From Flavobacterium sp. UBA2787 (GTDB lineage Bacteria; Bacteroidota; Bacteroidia; Flavobacteriales; Flavobacteriaceae): a stretch of DNA of 64,000 bases. The DNA is taken from assembly GCA_002352205.1 (NCBI GenBank), contig DEHZ01000011.1, positions 52,120 through 116,119 of the forward strand, written 5' to 3'. The number at the start of each line of letters is the position of its first letter. Position 1 is the first letter of the stretch. Under the pieces are notes generated by a model that ran no database searches, was not told the origin of the DNA, and worked only from the letters and a program-made list of their open reading frames with translations. Of this stretch, positions 50,943 through 59,753 are shown in pieces. The translations under genes and the position numbers were made by a program.

Positions 50943-53257
50943 ATTTAAGTATTGAAAATATATTATTAATCGGTTCACTTTTACTTTTAATCAGTATCAT
51001 TGCCGGAAAAACTTCCTATAAATTTGGGGTTCCAACATTAGTTTTGTTCCTTGGAATTGGAATGTTGGCGGGTTCTGAAGGACCGGGTGGAATTATATTT
51101 GATGACCCAAAATTAGCTCAGTTCATCGGAATTGTTTCGCTGAATTTCATCCTGTTTTCCGGAGGTTTAGATACGACTTGGAGTTCCATTAAACCGATTT
51201 TGTGGCAAGGTGTGGCTTTGTCAACGTTAGGCGTTTTGATTACGGCCGTTTCCGTTGGAACATTTGTTTATTACATTACTGATTTTACGATTTATGAATC
51301 GTTGTTGCTGGGTTCGATTGTTTCTTCCACGGATGCGGCAGCGGTTTTCTCTATTTTAAGATCGAAGAGTTTAGCTTTAAAATCAAATATTCGACCCACG
51401 TTAGAGTTAGAAAGTGGTAGTAACGATCCGATGGCGTATGTGTTAACGATTGCTTTTTTAGGATTGGTTATTAATCAAGATCAGGAGCAAAGCCAAAATA
51501 TTTTGTCGGTCATTCCGCTTTTTCTTCAGCAAATGGTTATTGGTGCAATTGCCGGACTTTTGTTTGGAAAAGCGAGCAAATACATTATTAATAGTCTCAA
51601 ATTAGATTTTGAAGGATTGTATCCCGTTTTGGTGATTGCGTTGATGTTCATCACGTTTTCCGCAACTGATTTTGTGGGTGGAAATGGCTTCTTAGCTATT
51701 TATTTATGTGCAGTTTATTTAGGTAATCAGGATATCATTCACAAAAAAACAATTCTGAAAATGTTCGACGGTTTGGCGTGGTTAATGCAAATCGTTTTGT
51801 TTTTAACGCTTGGGTTATTGGTTTTTCCGTCGAATATTGTTCCGGTTATTGGAGTTGGACTATTGATTTCTGCCTTTATGATTTTTGTAGCCAGACCAAT
51901 TGGTGTTTTTCTAAGTTTAATTCCATTTAAAATCAAGAACAGAAAAAAAGCATTCATTTCTTGGGTCGGATTAAGAGGTGCTGTTCCGATTGTGTTCGCT
52001 ACTTATCCGCTTTTGGCTGGAATTGAAAAGGCTGAAATGATTTTTAATATTGTGTTTTTAATTACGTTAACTTCTATTTTAATTCAAGGAACAACGTTGT
52101 CTGTTTTTGCTCATTGGTTGCACGTTTCGTTACCGGAAAAAGTGAAGTTGAAAGGACCACTCGAAATCTTTTTTGATGAGAATCCAAAATCCGAAATCGG
52201 TGAAATTAATTTAGTTGAAAATGATTTTGCCGTTGGAAAAAAAGTCGTAAACCTTGGTTTTCCTAAGAATGCTTTGATTACGATGATTAAACGGAATGAG
52301 AAGTATATTACACCAAGTGGTTCGACTATTTTGGAATCGGGTGATAAGCTCATCGTTCTTTCCGATAAAAAAGAAAGCATTGATTTTATTGAAGAAAGTT
52401 TAAAACGGAATGAAATTATATTGAAAAAACGTTTTATTATTTTTGTAGAAACTACAGAATTGAGTCATTCGCTCATACAAAATGCGTTAAAAATTGCTAA
52501 TAATCAAGATATTAAATTTTGTTTGGTGCATCAATCGAACAGTTTTCTTCCTAAAATAATGGATGCTACTGAGCGATTAATTGCCATCAGAAAAGATAAA
52601 ACCGAAGCATTAATCAAATTAAAGGAAATTGCGAAAGAAGATTTTCCTGCTGAAAACGTGGAGTTTTTGGTTTCGGAAGAAAAGATTAATCAATTGTATG
52701 AGCAGCTCAAAAATCCGAAATATGAAGATTATATTTTTGTTGGATTGAAAGGAACGAGTTACATCAAAAAACATTTAATAGGAAGTATTGCTACGCAAAT
52801 TACAGATAATATTAATTCCACTGTTTTTGCGTTACCCTTTAGAGAATCAAAGTTTGATATAGAAGAGTTTTTTGTTGGAATCAGTAACACGGAAAACTTT
52901 AACTTTGATGCTCTGAATAAAACGATTGAATTTTTTCCTAATTTGGAAAAAGTAAATTTGTTTACGATTTCAAATAATTCGGATAATCAATTGCTTTCCC
53001 GAGATATTTTGGATAAAGTGCACCATCCTAAAAATATGGAATTTGAAGTGACTTATAGAGTAATTTCCGATAAGGAAAAATTAAAAGAAACGATTGAATG
53101 TTCCGAAGATCATACCAACAAACTATTAGTGATTCAAAAAGGAGCAAGAAATTTTTCGGATAAAATGTTTAGAAATTATTTTACGAATGAATTTGTTTAC
53201 GAAGGAAAATTTCCAATGATCATTCTTCCGCACAACGAAGTGACATTGGTGGATTAA
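50939..53257 (+). CDS. CPA1 cation/proton antiporter with RCK_C and long C-terminal extension
   Basis: The 772-residue protein has about 12 membrane helices (1-390; GSIVSSTDAAAVFSILRSKSLALKSNIRPTLELESGSNDPMAYVL), an RCK_C-like domain (about 418-490), and an extra 270-residue cytoplasmic region. That region looks like two diverged nucleotide-binding/Usp-type repeats (RFIIFVETTELSHSLIQNALKIA and, later, VGISNTENFNFDALNKTIEFF). The N-terminal part resembles the potassium/proton antiporter NhaP2 family. The extension is uncommon and could link transport to a ligand. Confidence 0.88.
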   Translation: MNLSIENILLIGSLLLLISIIAGKTSYKFGVPTLVLFLGIGMLAGSEGPGGIIFDDPKLAQFIGIVSLNFILFSGGLDTTWSSIKPILWQGVALSTLGVLITAVSVGTFVYYITDFTIYESLLLGSIVSSTDAAAVFSILRSKSLALKSNIRPTLELESGSNDPMAYVLTIAFLGLVINQDQEQSQNILSVIPLFLQQMVIGAIAGLLFGKASKYIINSLKLDFEGLYPVLVIALMFITFSATDFVGGNGFLAIYLCAVYLGNQDIIHKKTILKMFDGLAWLMQIVLFLTLGLLVFPSNIVPVIGVGLLISAFMIFVARPIGVFLSLIPFKIKNRKKAFISWVGLRGAVPIVFATYPLLAGIEKAEMIFNIVFLITLTSILIQGTTLSVFAHWLHVSLPEKVKLKGPLEIFFDENPKSEIGEINLVENDFAVGKKVVNLGFPKNALITMIKRNEKYITPSGSTILESGDKLIVLSDKKESIDFIEESLKRNEIILKKRFIIFVETTELSHSLIQNALKIANNQDIKFCLVHQSNSFLPKIMDATERLIAIRKDKTEALIKLKEIAKEDFPAENVEFLVSEEKINQLYEQLKNPKYEDYIFVGLKGTSYIKKHLIGSIATQITDNINSTVFALPFRESKFDIEEFFVGISNTENFNFDALNKTIEFFPNLEKVNLFTISNNSDNQLLSRDILDKVHHPKNMEFEVTYRVISDKEKLKETIECSEDHTNKLLVIQKGARNFSDKMFRNYFTNEFVYEGKFPMIILPHNEVTLVD

Positions 53258-53276
53258 AAAATATAAAATTAGAATT

Positions 53277-54440
53277 ATGCCAAAAATATTAATTATTGAA
53301 GACGAAGCAGCCATCCGAAGAGTGTTAACCAAAATTCTTTCGGAAGAAAATGACACCTATCAAGTGGAAGAAGCTGAAGACGGACTTTCCGGTGTTGAAA
53401 AAATTAAAAACGAAGACTACGATTTAGTGCTTTGCGACATCAAAATGCCCAAAATGGATGGGGTAGAAGTGCTTGAAGCCGTTAAAAAAATAAAGCCCGA
53501 AATTCCGATGGTGATGATTTCCGGTCACGGCGATTTGGAAACGGCTGTCAATACAATGCGATTGGGAGCGTTTGATTATATCTCAAAACCACCGGATTTA
53601 AATCGATTGTTGAATACGGTTCGAAATGCATTAGACCGAAAACAATTGGTGGTTGAAAATAAAATTTTAAAGAAAAAAGTCAGCAAAAATTATGAGATGA
53701 TTGGTCAATCGGAACCGATTAATCACATCAAAGAAATGATTGAAAAAGTGGCTCCAACCGATGCTCGTGTGCTTATTACCGGTCCAAACGGAACAGGGAA
53801 AGAGTTGGTGGCTCATCAATTGCACGAAAAAAGCGAACGTGCGGCTTATCCAATTGTGGAAGTGAATTGTGCTGCCATTCCGTCTGAATTAATCGAAAGT
53901 GAATTATTCGGACACGTGAAAGGAGCCTTTACTTCAGCCGTGAAAGACCGTGCCGGAAAATTTGAAGCAGCTGATGGCGGAACGATTTTTTTGGATGAAA
54001 TTGGCGACATGAGTTTAGCCGCACAAGCTAAAGTTCTACGTGCTTTGCAAGAAAATTTGGTACAACGAGTTGGTGCTGATAAAGATATAAAAGTCAATGT
54101 TCGTGTGATTGCCGCAACAAATAAAGATTTACAAAAAGAAATTACCGAAGGTCGTTTTCGGGAAGATTTGTACCATCGTTTGGCGGTGATTTTAATTAAA
54201 GTTCCGGCTTTAAACCAAAGAAGAGATGACATTCCGTTATTGATTGAACATTTTGCAAACAAAATTTCGGAAGAACAAGGAAATACGGCCAAACAATTTT
54301 CAGCCAATGCAATTAAATTATTGCAAGAATACGATTGGACCGGAAATATTCGCGAACTTCGCAACGTGGTAGAACGTTTGATTATTCTTGGCGGAAGTGA
54401 AATTTCGGAGAATGATGTGAAGATGTTTGCTAGTAAATAA
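53277..54440 (+). CDS. Sigma-54-dependent response regulator lacking an HTH domain
   Basis: The 387 residues contain a receiver (Asp54 in LVLCDIKMPKMDG), a linker, and an AAA+ sigma-54 interaction domain (Walker A GPNGTGKE at 169-176, Walker B GTIFLDE at 235-241). The sigma-54 contact loop reads GAFTSA (216-221) where GAFTGA is the consensus. The protein ends at NDVKMFASK without the Fis-type DNA-binding domain of NtrC. It therefore probably acts from solution or via another DNA-binding partner. No adjacent histidine kinase is seen. Confidence 0.92.
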   Translation: MPKILIIEDEAAIRRVLTKILSEENDTYQVEEAEDGLSGVEKIKNEDYDLVLCDIKMPKMDGVEVLEAVKKIKPEIPMVMISGHGDLETAVNTMRLGAFDYISKPPDLNRLLNTVRNALDRKQLVVENKILKKKVSKNYEMIGQSEPINHIKEMIEKVAPTDARVLITGPNGTGKELVAHQLHEKSERAAYPIVEVNCAAIPSELIESELFGHVKGAFTSAVKDRAGKFEAADGGTIFLDEIGDMSLAAQAKVLRALQENLVQRVGADKDIKVNVRVIAATNKDLQKEITEGRFREDLYHRLAVILIKVPALNQRRDDIPLLIEHFANKISEEQGNTAKQFSANAIKLLQEYDWTGNIRELRNVVERLIILGGSEISENDVKMFASK

Positions 54441-54442
54441 AA

Positions 54443-54522
54443 ATGGTAAAAGGTAATTAGTAATAGGTGAAAGGAAATCCCATCACCCATCACCATTTAC
54501 CCATCACCCATCACCTTTTAAA
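54443..54522. repeat. GGTGAAAGG/CCCATCACC low-complexity repeat
   Basis: Purine-rich GGTAAAAGGTAATTAG and GGTGAAAGGAAAT are followed by CCCATCACC repeated three times in the opposite sense, so the segment can fold back on itself. It lies between the sigma-54 regulator and the DEAD-box-like gene. Related sequence is at 16628-16663. Confidence 0.6.
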
Positions 54523-54524
54523 AT

Positions 54525-55136
54525 ATGCAATTAAAAAAAATAAACCCAAAACTTCAACAAGCCCTTATCGAATTGGGTTTAACTGAAGCGAATGAAATTC
54601 AACAAGAAACGTTTTCTACTTTAAAAAGTGGGGCAGATGCAGTTATTCAATCTCCTGGCGGAAGTGGTAAAACGACGACTTTGGTGCTGAATGTTATTCA
54701 ACGATTGGAAAAAGCTGTCGGTGAAAGCACACGAGCCTTAATCGTAGTAGAAAACAGAGATAAAGTAACCGAAATGGTTGATTTATTTGAAAAGTTTGGT
54801 GATTTCCTTGATTTAAGAGTCATTGGCGTTCACGAAAAAGGTGATATTGATTATGATAAAAACCAAATCTCGTTAGGAATGGATGTGTTAATTGGAACAC
54901 CAACTAAAATTAATGATATGTTTTCATCTGCGGGATTTAATATGAATACCATCAAAATGTTTGTAGTGGATGATGCCGAAGTGATGTTTAGAAACCGAAT
55001 GGATGCCATCATTCTCCGACTTTCATTAAGCGTAGAAAAAACACAACGGGTTTTCTTTTGTTCAACGATTACTGAAAGAGTTGAAGTATTAGCCGATAAA
55101 ATAATGATAGAACCCGTCTTCTTCGAAGCAGATTAG
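54525..55136 (+). CDS. Half-length DEAD-box helicase-like protein
   Basis: The 203 residues cover only the first RecA-like domain of a DEAD-box helicase. There is a Q-like motif (GLTEANEIQQETF), motif I PGGSGKTT (44-51), motif Ia/GG segments, motif II as DDAE instead of DEAD (149-152) and motif III as CSTI (179-182). The second RecA domain needed for ATP-driven RNA unwinding is absent, and I see no frameshift remnant after the stop. It may be an RNA-binding decoy or regulator. It is common in related genomes as far as I recall, so the truncation is probably old. Confidence 0.85.
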   Translation: MQLKKINPKLQQALIELGLTEANEIQQETFSTLKSGADAVIQSPGGSGKTTTLVLNVIQRLEKAVGESTRALIVVENRDKVTEMVDLFEKFGDFLDLRVIGVHEKGDIDYDKNQISLGMDVLIGTPTKINDMFSSAGFNMNTIKMFVVDDAEVMFRNRMDAIILRLSLSVEKTQRVFFCSTITERVEVLADKIMIEPVFFEAD

Positions 55137-55142
55137 TTAACC

Positions 55143-55176
55143 GAAAAAACCCGCAACCCGCAACCCGCAACTTTTA
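55143..55176. repeat. ACCCGCA tandem repeat
   Basis: AACCCGCAACCCGCAACCCGC: three consecutive 7-bp units in the gap between the DEAD-like and DUF2007 genes. Length changes by slippage are possible. Confidence 0.7.
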
Positions 55177-55195
55177 AACCTTAAAACCGAATACT

Positions 55196-55414
55196 ATGGG
55201 AATGATGAAAATATTTTCCGGAAGTCAAATTTTAGCTTCCGCATTAAAAGAAAAAATAGAAGAAATAGGGGTAGAAGTACTCCAAAAAGACAACATTCAA
55301 TCCGCTCGTTTGGGTGGTTTTGGCAACTTGGATTTAGCCGTAGAATTATTTATTGACGAAAAATATTATGGTAAAGTGACGGAAGTTGTTGAGAAATTTA
55401 GAATGAGTATTTAA
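55196..55414 (+). CDS. DUF2007 family putative signal-transducing protein
   Basis: The 72-residue protein has the DUF2007 pattern: a strand-helix start (MKIFSGSQILASALKEKIEEIGVEVLQKDNIQSARLGGFGNLDLAVELFIDEKYYGKV) and a final helix, resembling a small ferredoxin-like fold. The family is annotated as a possible signal transducer without proof. The ATG at 55196 is followed by an inner one at 55205; either is possible. It follows the DEAD-like gene. Confidence 0.75.
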   Translation: MGMMKIFSGSQILASALKEKIEEIGVEVLQKDNIQSARLGGFGNLDLAVELFIDEKYYGKVTEVVEKFRMSI

Positions 55415-55444
55415 ATTTGTATATTTGTTATTAAATTGATTAGT

Positions 55445-55690
55445 ATGGATTTAGCTGCAAAAAAATCGGAACTTTTAGATTGGTTGCTTCATCTTAAAGA
55501 TGAAAGTAAGCTAAAAAAATTAATTGCTTTTAAATCAATAATAGATAATGAAGTTGTTGCTCATACCGTCAGTGGTTATCCAATTGATAAGCAAGAATAC
55601 ATCAATATGGTCAATGAAGCTGATGAAAGAATATCCTCGGGAAAATATACCACAATGGAAGATTTAGAAAAAGAAATTGAGAATTGGTAG
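55445..55690 (+). CDS. Antitoxin of a ParE/RelE-type pair
   Basis: This 81-residue helical protein from the ATG at 55445 has a C-terminal segment (EADERISSGKYTTMEDLEKEIENW) typical of antitoxins that wrap a ParE/RelE toxin. An N-terminal DNA-binding part is not clear; residues 1-45 are charged helices. The toxin gene starts three bases after the stop. A TTG three codons upstream is less likely. Confidence 0.8.
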   Translation: MDLAAKKSELLDWLLHLKDESKLKKLIAFKSIIDNEVVAHTVSGYPIDKQEYINMVNEADERISSGKYTTMEDLEKEIENW

Positions 55691-55693
55691 AAG

Positions 55694-55999
55694 ATGCAGA
55701 GTCAAATTAGAATTATTTGGGATAATAATGCAAAAACTGATTTAAAATTAATTTATGATTTCATAAAATTAAAATCGCCACAAGGAGCAAAAAATGTCAT
55801 TAACGATATTGTTACAAATACAAAGAACATAAAGTTTACACAACAATATCAAGTTGACGAAATTCTTGGTGAGCCTTACAGAAGAATTGTCGTAAGAAAT
55901 TATAAGATAATCTATAAAATTCAATCTGAATCTGAAATTAGAATTCTTCAAATTTTTGATACTCGTCAAAACCCTATCATACTGAAAGGCAAAGAGTAA
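55694..55999 (+). CDS. ParE/RelE superfamily toxin
   Basis: The 101 residues have the RelE/ParE fold pattern: IRIIWDNNAKTDLKLIYDFIKLKSPQGAKNVINDIV, a middle strand, and LGEPYRRIVVRNYKIIYKIQSESEIRILQIFDTRQNP. The conserved RR-V-NYKIIYK is typical of ParE toxins (gyrase poison) as opposed to RelE (ribosome-dependent mRNase). The antitoxin gene is three bases upstream. The stop touches the end of the convergent MFS gene. Confidence 0.88.
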   Translation: MQSQIRIIWDNNAKTDLKLIYDFIKLKSPQGAKNVINDIVTNTKNIKFTQQYQVDEILGEPYRRIVVRNYKIIYKIQSESEIRILQIFDTRQNPIILKGKE

Positions 56000-57250
56000 T
56001 CACCTAAAAATCTTCAAATAATAAGTCAAAACCGAAATAAAAACGCCAAAAATTCCAATAAAACCAAACGAATACCGCAAGCTGGTGAGTTCAGCAATGT
56101 GACCAATAACTGGCGGTCCAATCAAAAATCCTAAGAAACTAATTCCGGTTACAATTGTCAACGCTTCTCCGGTTGGAATCGTTGTATTTCTTCCTGCCGC
56201 ACTATAAATGATGGGAATAACATTTGAAACACCAAAGCCAACCATCATAAATGCAATCGTACTCGGAATCAAAAACGGAAAAACAACAGCAGTATACAAT
56301 CCCAACGAAATAGTTATACCACTCACAATTAGAATATTTTTTGCACCGTATTTACGAACTAAAATATCACTCAAAAATCGTCCGGAAGCCATTGTTATCA
56401 TAAACGAAGTATAACCTAAAATCACTAAAGCTCCTGGTGCCTTGACAATATCTTTAAAATAAACACCGCTCCAATCAAACATAATTCCTTCACTTGCCAT
56501 ACAACAAAAACCAATTACGCCAAGCCAAATCAACGACTTGTCAGGCATTTTAAATTTAGGTTTTGCAATGTCAATTTCCTTTTTAACCGCTTTCACTTTA
56601 ATCAAAAACCGATAATTGATAAAAACGATTAAACCAACAATTGCAAACACGATGATGAAATGTTGATAGGGAGTAAGTTTAAAAGCCAACATCACCAATC
56701 CAACCAAAGCTCCGCAAAATCCGGCTAAACTCCACGATCCATGAAAAGAACCCATAATAGGTTTTCCGAAAACTTGTTCCGTATAAACGCCTTGCGTATT
56801 GATGGAAATGTTACTGAAATTTCCGCAAATTCCAAATAAATACAAACCTAAAGCCAATTGCCACGTTTCTTCTGCCAATCCAATATTTGTTAAGCAAAAT
56901 GCATACAGAATTAAAGAAAATAGCAATACTTTTCTACTTCCAAAGCGGGTAACTAATTTTCCTGAAAAAGGCATCGCTGTTAATTGACCAATTGGGAGAG
57001 CAAATAAAATCGTACCCAATTCTCCTTCGCTCAAATTCAAAAACGATTTAATATCCGGAATTCTACTCGCCCAAGAAGCAAAACAAAATCCCATTCCAAA
57101 ATAGAAAAAAGACATCGCCAAACGAATTCTGTTCAAATACGTTTGTTTCGCTTTCCGATAGCTTTTTTTATGCTTTTGTTGCGGAATAATCTTCCCGAGA
57201 AAACTGTAGTCAAATAAAGGCATAGGTTTATTGGCTGATTGAGGTAGCAA
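56000..57250 (-). CDS. MFS transporter (FucP/YbjJ-like)
   Basis: The 416-residue protein has 12 membrane helices and the MFS loop GKLVTRFGSRKVL after TM2. GLAEETWQLALGLYLFGICGNFSNISINTQGV resembles the sugar-transport YbjJ/FucP group. The first 35-45 residues are polar and basic, so a later start (ATG at about codon 46) is possible. The substrate is unknown. It is convergent with the toxin gene. Confidence 0.85.
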   Translation of the reverse strand: MLPQSANKPMPLFDYSFLGKIIPQQKHKKSYRKAKQTYLNRIRLAMSFFYFGMGFCFASWASRIPDIKSFLNLSEGELGTILFALPIGQLTAMPFSGKLVTRFGSRKVLLFSLILYAFCLTNIGLAEETWQLALGLYLFGICGNFSNISINTQGVYTEQVFGKPIMGSFHGSWSLAGFCGALVGLVMLAFKLTPYQHFIIVFAIVGLIVFINYRFLIKVKAVKKEIDIAKPKFKMPDKSLIWLGVIGFCCMASEGIMFDWSGVYFKDIVKAPGALVILGYTSFMITMASGRFLSDILVRKYGAKNILIVSGITISLGLYTAVVFPFLIPSTIAFMMVGFGVSNVIPIIYSAAGRNTTIPTGEALTIVTGISFLGFLIGPPVIGHIAELTSLRYSFGFIGIFGVFISVLTYYLKIFR

Positions 57251-57402
57251 AATTAATTAAAAAAATAGGGTTTACGCTTGATTTTGATTTCATTGGCAAA
57301 CGAATTAGCTATTTTTCAACAATTGTTGACGCATTTTAGCAATACCAAAAATAATTGTCATACTAATTATCATTTTCAAACTTCAAGATTCCACAAATCG
57401 AT

Positions 57403-57410
57403 TATCTTTG
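57403..57410 (+). promoter_or_regulatory. Putative -7 element of the ABC-F gene
   Basis: TATCTTTG, 61 bases before the ATG, fits TAnnTTTG. The transcript leader in between contains ATTCGAATAATC-type short repeats (57430-57468). Confidence 0.45.
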
Positions 57411-57471
57411 CACCTTGAAAAAAATTCGAGCATTCGAATAATCAAATAATCTAACAATCGAATAATCCACA

Positions 57472-59106
57472 ATGATTACAGTAAACGATATCTCCGTTCA
57501 CTTTGGCGGAACCACTTTGTTCAGCGATGTTTCTTTTGCCATCAACGAAAACGATAAAATTGCCTTGATGGGAAAAAACGGTGCCGGAAAATCCACACTT
57601 TTAAAGATAATTGCAGGCGAAAGTAAACCGTCAACCGGAAATGTTTCTGCACCAAAAGATGCCGTAGTTGCCTATTTGCCACAGCATTTGTTAACGCAAG
57701 ATGGTTCAACTGTGATGGAAGAAGCGTCAAAAGCATTTGGAGAAATCTTCAAAATGAAATCTGAAATCGACGAAATCAATGAGCAATTAACGATTAGAAC
57801 CGATTATGAAAGTGATGAGTATATGAAATTAATCGAAAAAGTTTCCGACTTAAGCGAGAAATTTTATGCCATTGAAGAAATCAATTACGAAGCCGAAGTA
57901 GAAAAAATATTAACCGGACTAGGATTTGAAAGAACCGATTTCACACGTCAGACCTCCGAATTTTCAGGAGGTTGGCGAATGCGAATTGAGTTAGCCAAAA
58001 TCCTTCTTCGCAAACCCGATTTGATTCTTCTCGATGAGCCAACCAACCACATGGACATCGAAAGTATTCAGTGGTTAGAAGATTTTTTAATCAATTCAGC
58101 CAAAGCAGTTGTGGTCATTTCGCACGATAGAGCGTTTGTGGATAACATCACCAATCGAACTATTGAAGTCACAATGGGACGCATTTATGACTACAAAGCA
58201 AAATACACTCATTACTTAGAACTTAGAAAAGACAGACGAATTCATCAGCAAAAAGCCTACGACGAACAACAAAAAATGATTGCCGATAACCAAACGTTTA
58301 TCGATCGTTTCAAAGGAACTTTTTCTAAAACCGATGCCGTTCAATCCCGTGTAAAAATGCTTGAAAAACTCGTTTTGGTGCAAGTCGATGAGGTCGATAC
58401 ATCGGCATTAAAATTAAAATTCCCACCGGCCATTCGTTCCGGTCAATATCCGGTAATCGTAAAAGATTTAGAAAAATCGTATGGCGACAAACTGATTTTT
58501 AAAGATGCCAACATCGTCATCGAAAGAGGAGACAAAGTTGCTTTCGTCGGTAAAAATGGCGAAGGAAAATCAACCATGATCAAAGCTATCATGAAAGAAA
58601 TTGAAATCAACGGCGGAAGCGTAGAAATCGGTCACAACGCACAAATTGGTTATTTTGCACAAAATCAAGCGTCATTATTAGACGAAAATGCAACCATTTT
58701 TGAAACTATCGACGACATTGCGGTGGGCGACGTTCGAACGCAAATCAAAAATATTTTGGGAGCATTTATGTTCCACGGCGACGACATCACCAAAAAAGTA
58801 AAAGTACTTTCCGGTGGCGAAAAAACTCGTTTGGCAATGATAAAATTGTTGCTCGAACCGGTGAATTTGCTCATTCTCGATGAGCCTTCCAACCACTTAG
58901 ATATGAAAACCAAAGACATCATCAAAGATGCGTTACGGGATTTTGACGGCACATTGATCCTCGTTTCCCACGACCGTGATTTCCTCGACGGCTTGGCGAC
59001 CAAAGTCTTTGAATTTGGCAACAAACGCGTCAAAGAACATTTTGAAGACATCAAAGGATTCTTGGCGATGAAAAAAATGGAAAATCTTCGCGAAATCGAA
59101 AAATAA
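57472..59106 (+). CDS. ABC-F family ATPase
   Basis: In 544 residues there are two ABC domains without membrane parts. Domain 1 has GKNGAGKSTLLKII and FSGGWRMRIELAKILLRKPDLILLDEPTNHMD. Domain 2 has GKNGEGKSTMIKAI and LSGGEKTRLAMIKLLLEPVNLLILDEPSNHLD. The linker (about 245-310) with FKGTFSKTDAVQSRVKMLEKL is the P-site tRNA interaction motif. ABC-F proteins act on ribosomes, for example as translation factors (EttA, YbiT type) or antibiotic protection; the housekeeping type is more likely here. Confidence 0.93.
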   Translation: MITVNDISVHFGGTTLFSDVSFAINENDKIALMGKNGAGKSTLLKIIAGESKPSTGNVSAPKDAVVAYLPQHLLTQDGSTVMEEASKAFGEIFKMKSEIDEINEQLTIRTDYESDEYMKLIEKVSDLSEKFYAIEEINYEAEVEKILTGLGFERTDFTRQTSEFSGGWRMRIELAKILLRKPDLILLDEPTNHMDIESIQWLEDFLINSAKAVVVISHDRAFVDNITNRTIEVTMGRIYDYKAKYTHYLELRKDRRIHQQKAYDEQQKMIADNQTFIDRFKGTFSKTDAVQSRVKMLEKLVLVQVDEVDTSALKLKFPPAIRSGQYPVIVKDLEKSYGDKLIFKDANIVIERGDKVAFVGKNGEGKSTMIKAIMKEIEINGGSVEIGHNAQIGYFAQNQASLLDENATIFETIDDIAVGDVRTQIKNILGAFMFHGDDITKKVKVLSGGEKTRLAMIKLLLEPVNLLILDEPSNHLDMKTKDIIKDALRDFDGTLILVSHDRDFLDGLATKVFEFGNKRVKEHFEDIKGFLAMKKMENLREIEK

Positions 59107-59120
59107 GCTTTAAAAATAAT

Positions 59121-59288
59121 ATGGGCGTGCCCACAAGGGTCGGGCTTGTCGTTACATCCCGATAGCTATCGGGATCACAAAAAACACCATTTTCTTAAAC
59201 CCAAAAAAGAGCTTCCTTTGGTCGCTTTTTTGGCCTGAGAAAATTGGTGTTTTTTTGTTCCGGGCTTCCCACTTCAATCCCTCACGCA
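59121..59288 (+). repeat. Structured intergenic repeat family, copy C
   Basis: GGGCGTGCCCACAAGGGTCGGGC is followed by a 20-nt perfect palindrome (ATCCCGATAGCTATCGGGAT, 59156-59175). Next comes a long hairpin with arms 59179-59212 and 59224-59256, tip GCTTCCTTTGGTCGC, and the downstream block GGGCTTCCCACTTCAATCCC with TCACGC. It lies between the ABC-F gene and the next small gene. Confidence 0.8.
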
Positions 59289-59392
59289 CCTCCGTGCACA
59301 AAAGCAATTTGATTATAATCATTCTAAATTTCTTTACACAATCATAAGTTATTGATTTTAAATTATATTTGAAAAATTTTAAAATTACAGCT

Positions 59393-59665
59393 ATGGATCA
59401 ACGATTGAAATTTTGTAAACTTTGCGAAAACCAAAAATATTCCGCAGAAGGCTTAGTGTGCGGACTAACACTTCAAAAACCAACCTTTGTTGATTCTTGC
59501 CCTGAATTTAAACCTTCAGAAAAAGAAATGGATAAATCACTTCGTCAACAAGAAAGTTTTTCAAATGAAGTAACTGAAGAGTCCGGTTTAGGATGGAAAA
59601 ATATTCTGTGGGGAATTATCGTCATTATTGCTATTATCAGGTTAATAATGCGAATGAGTTCTTAA
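59393..59665 (+). CDS. Small membrane protein with a cysteine-rich N-terminus
   Basis: The 90 residues from the ATG at 59393 have an N-terminal soluble part with four cysteines (FCKLCENQKYSAEGLVCGLT...SCPEF), a polar middle, and one C-terminal membrane helix (WGIIVIIAIIRLIM). The cysteine pattern suggests a small zinc-binding domain. A TTG eight codons upstream is less likely. No function is known. It is followed by a shared terminator. Confidence 0.72.
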   Translation: MDQRLKFCKLCENQKYSAEGLVCGLTLQKPTFVDSCPEFKPSEKEMDKSLRQQESFSNEVTEESGLGWKNILWGIIVIIAIIRLIMRMSS

Positions 59666-59691
59666 TTAATTTAATGACAAAACAGTCGTAT

Positions 59692-59728
59692 AAAAAAACA
59701 TCCCGTTAAATCTAACGGGATGTTTTCG
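59692..59728. terminator. Convergent terminator before the T9SS genes
   Basis: AACATCCCGTTA (59697-59708) and TAACGGGATGTT (59713-59724) make a 12-bp perfect stem with a 4-nt loop. A and T runs on the outside let it act from both directions. Confidence 0.9.
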
Positions 59729-59753
59729 TAATGTAATTTAAATTAACAAGTAT

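Noticed and set aside
53846-54496. A 216-residue minus-strand open frame
   Set aside because: It is antisense to the sigma-54 regulator, has no ribosome-binding context and no recognisable domain.
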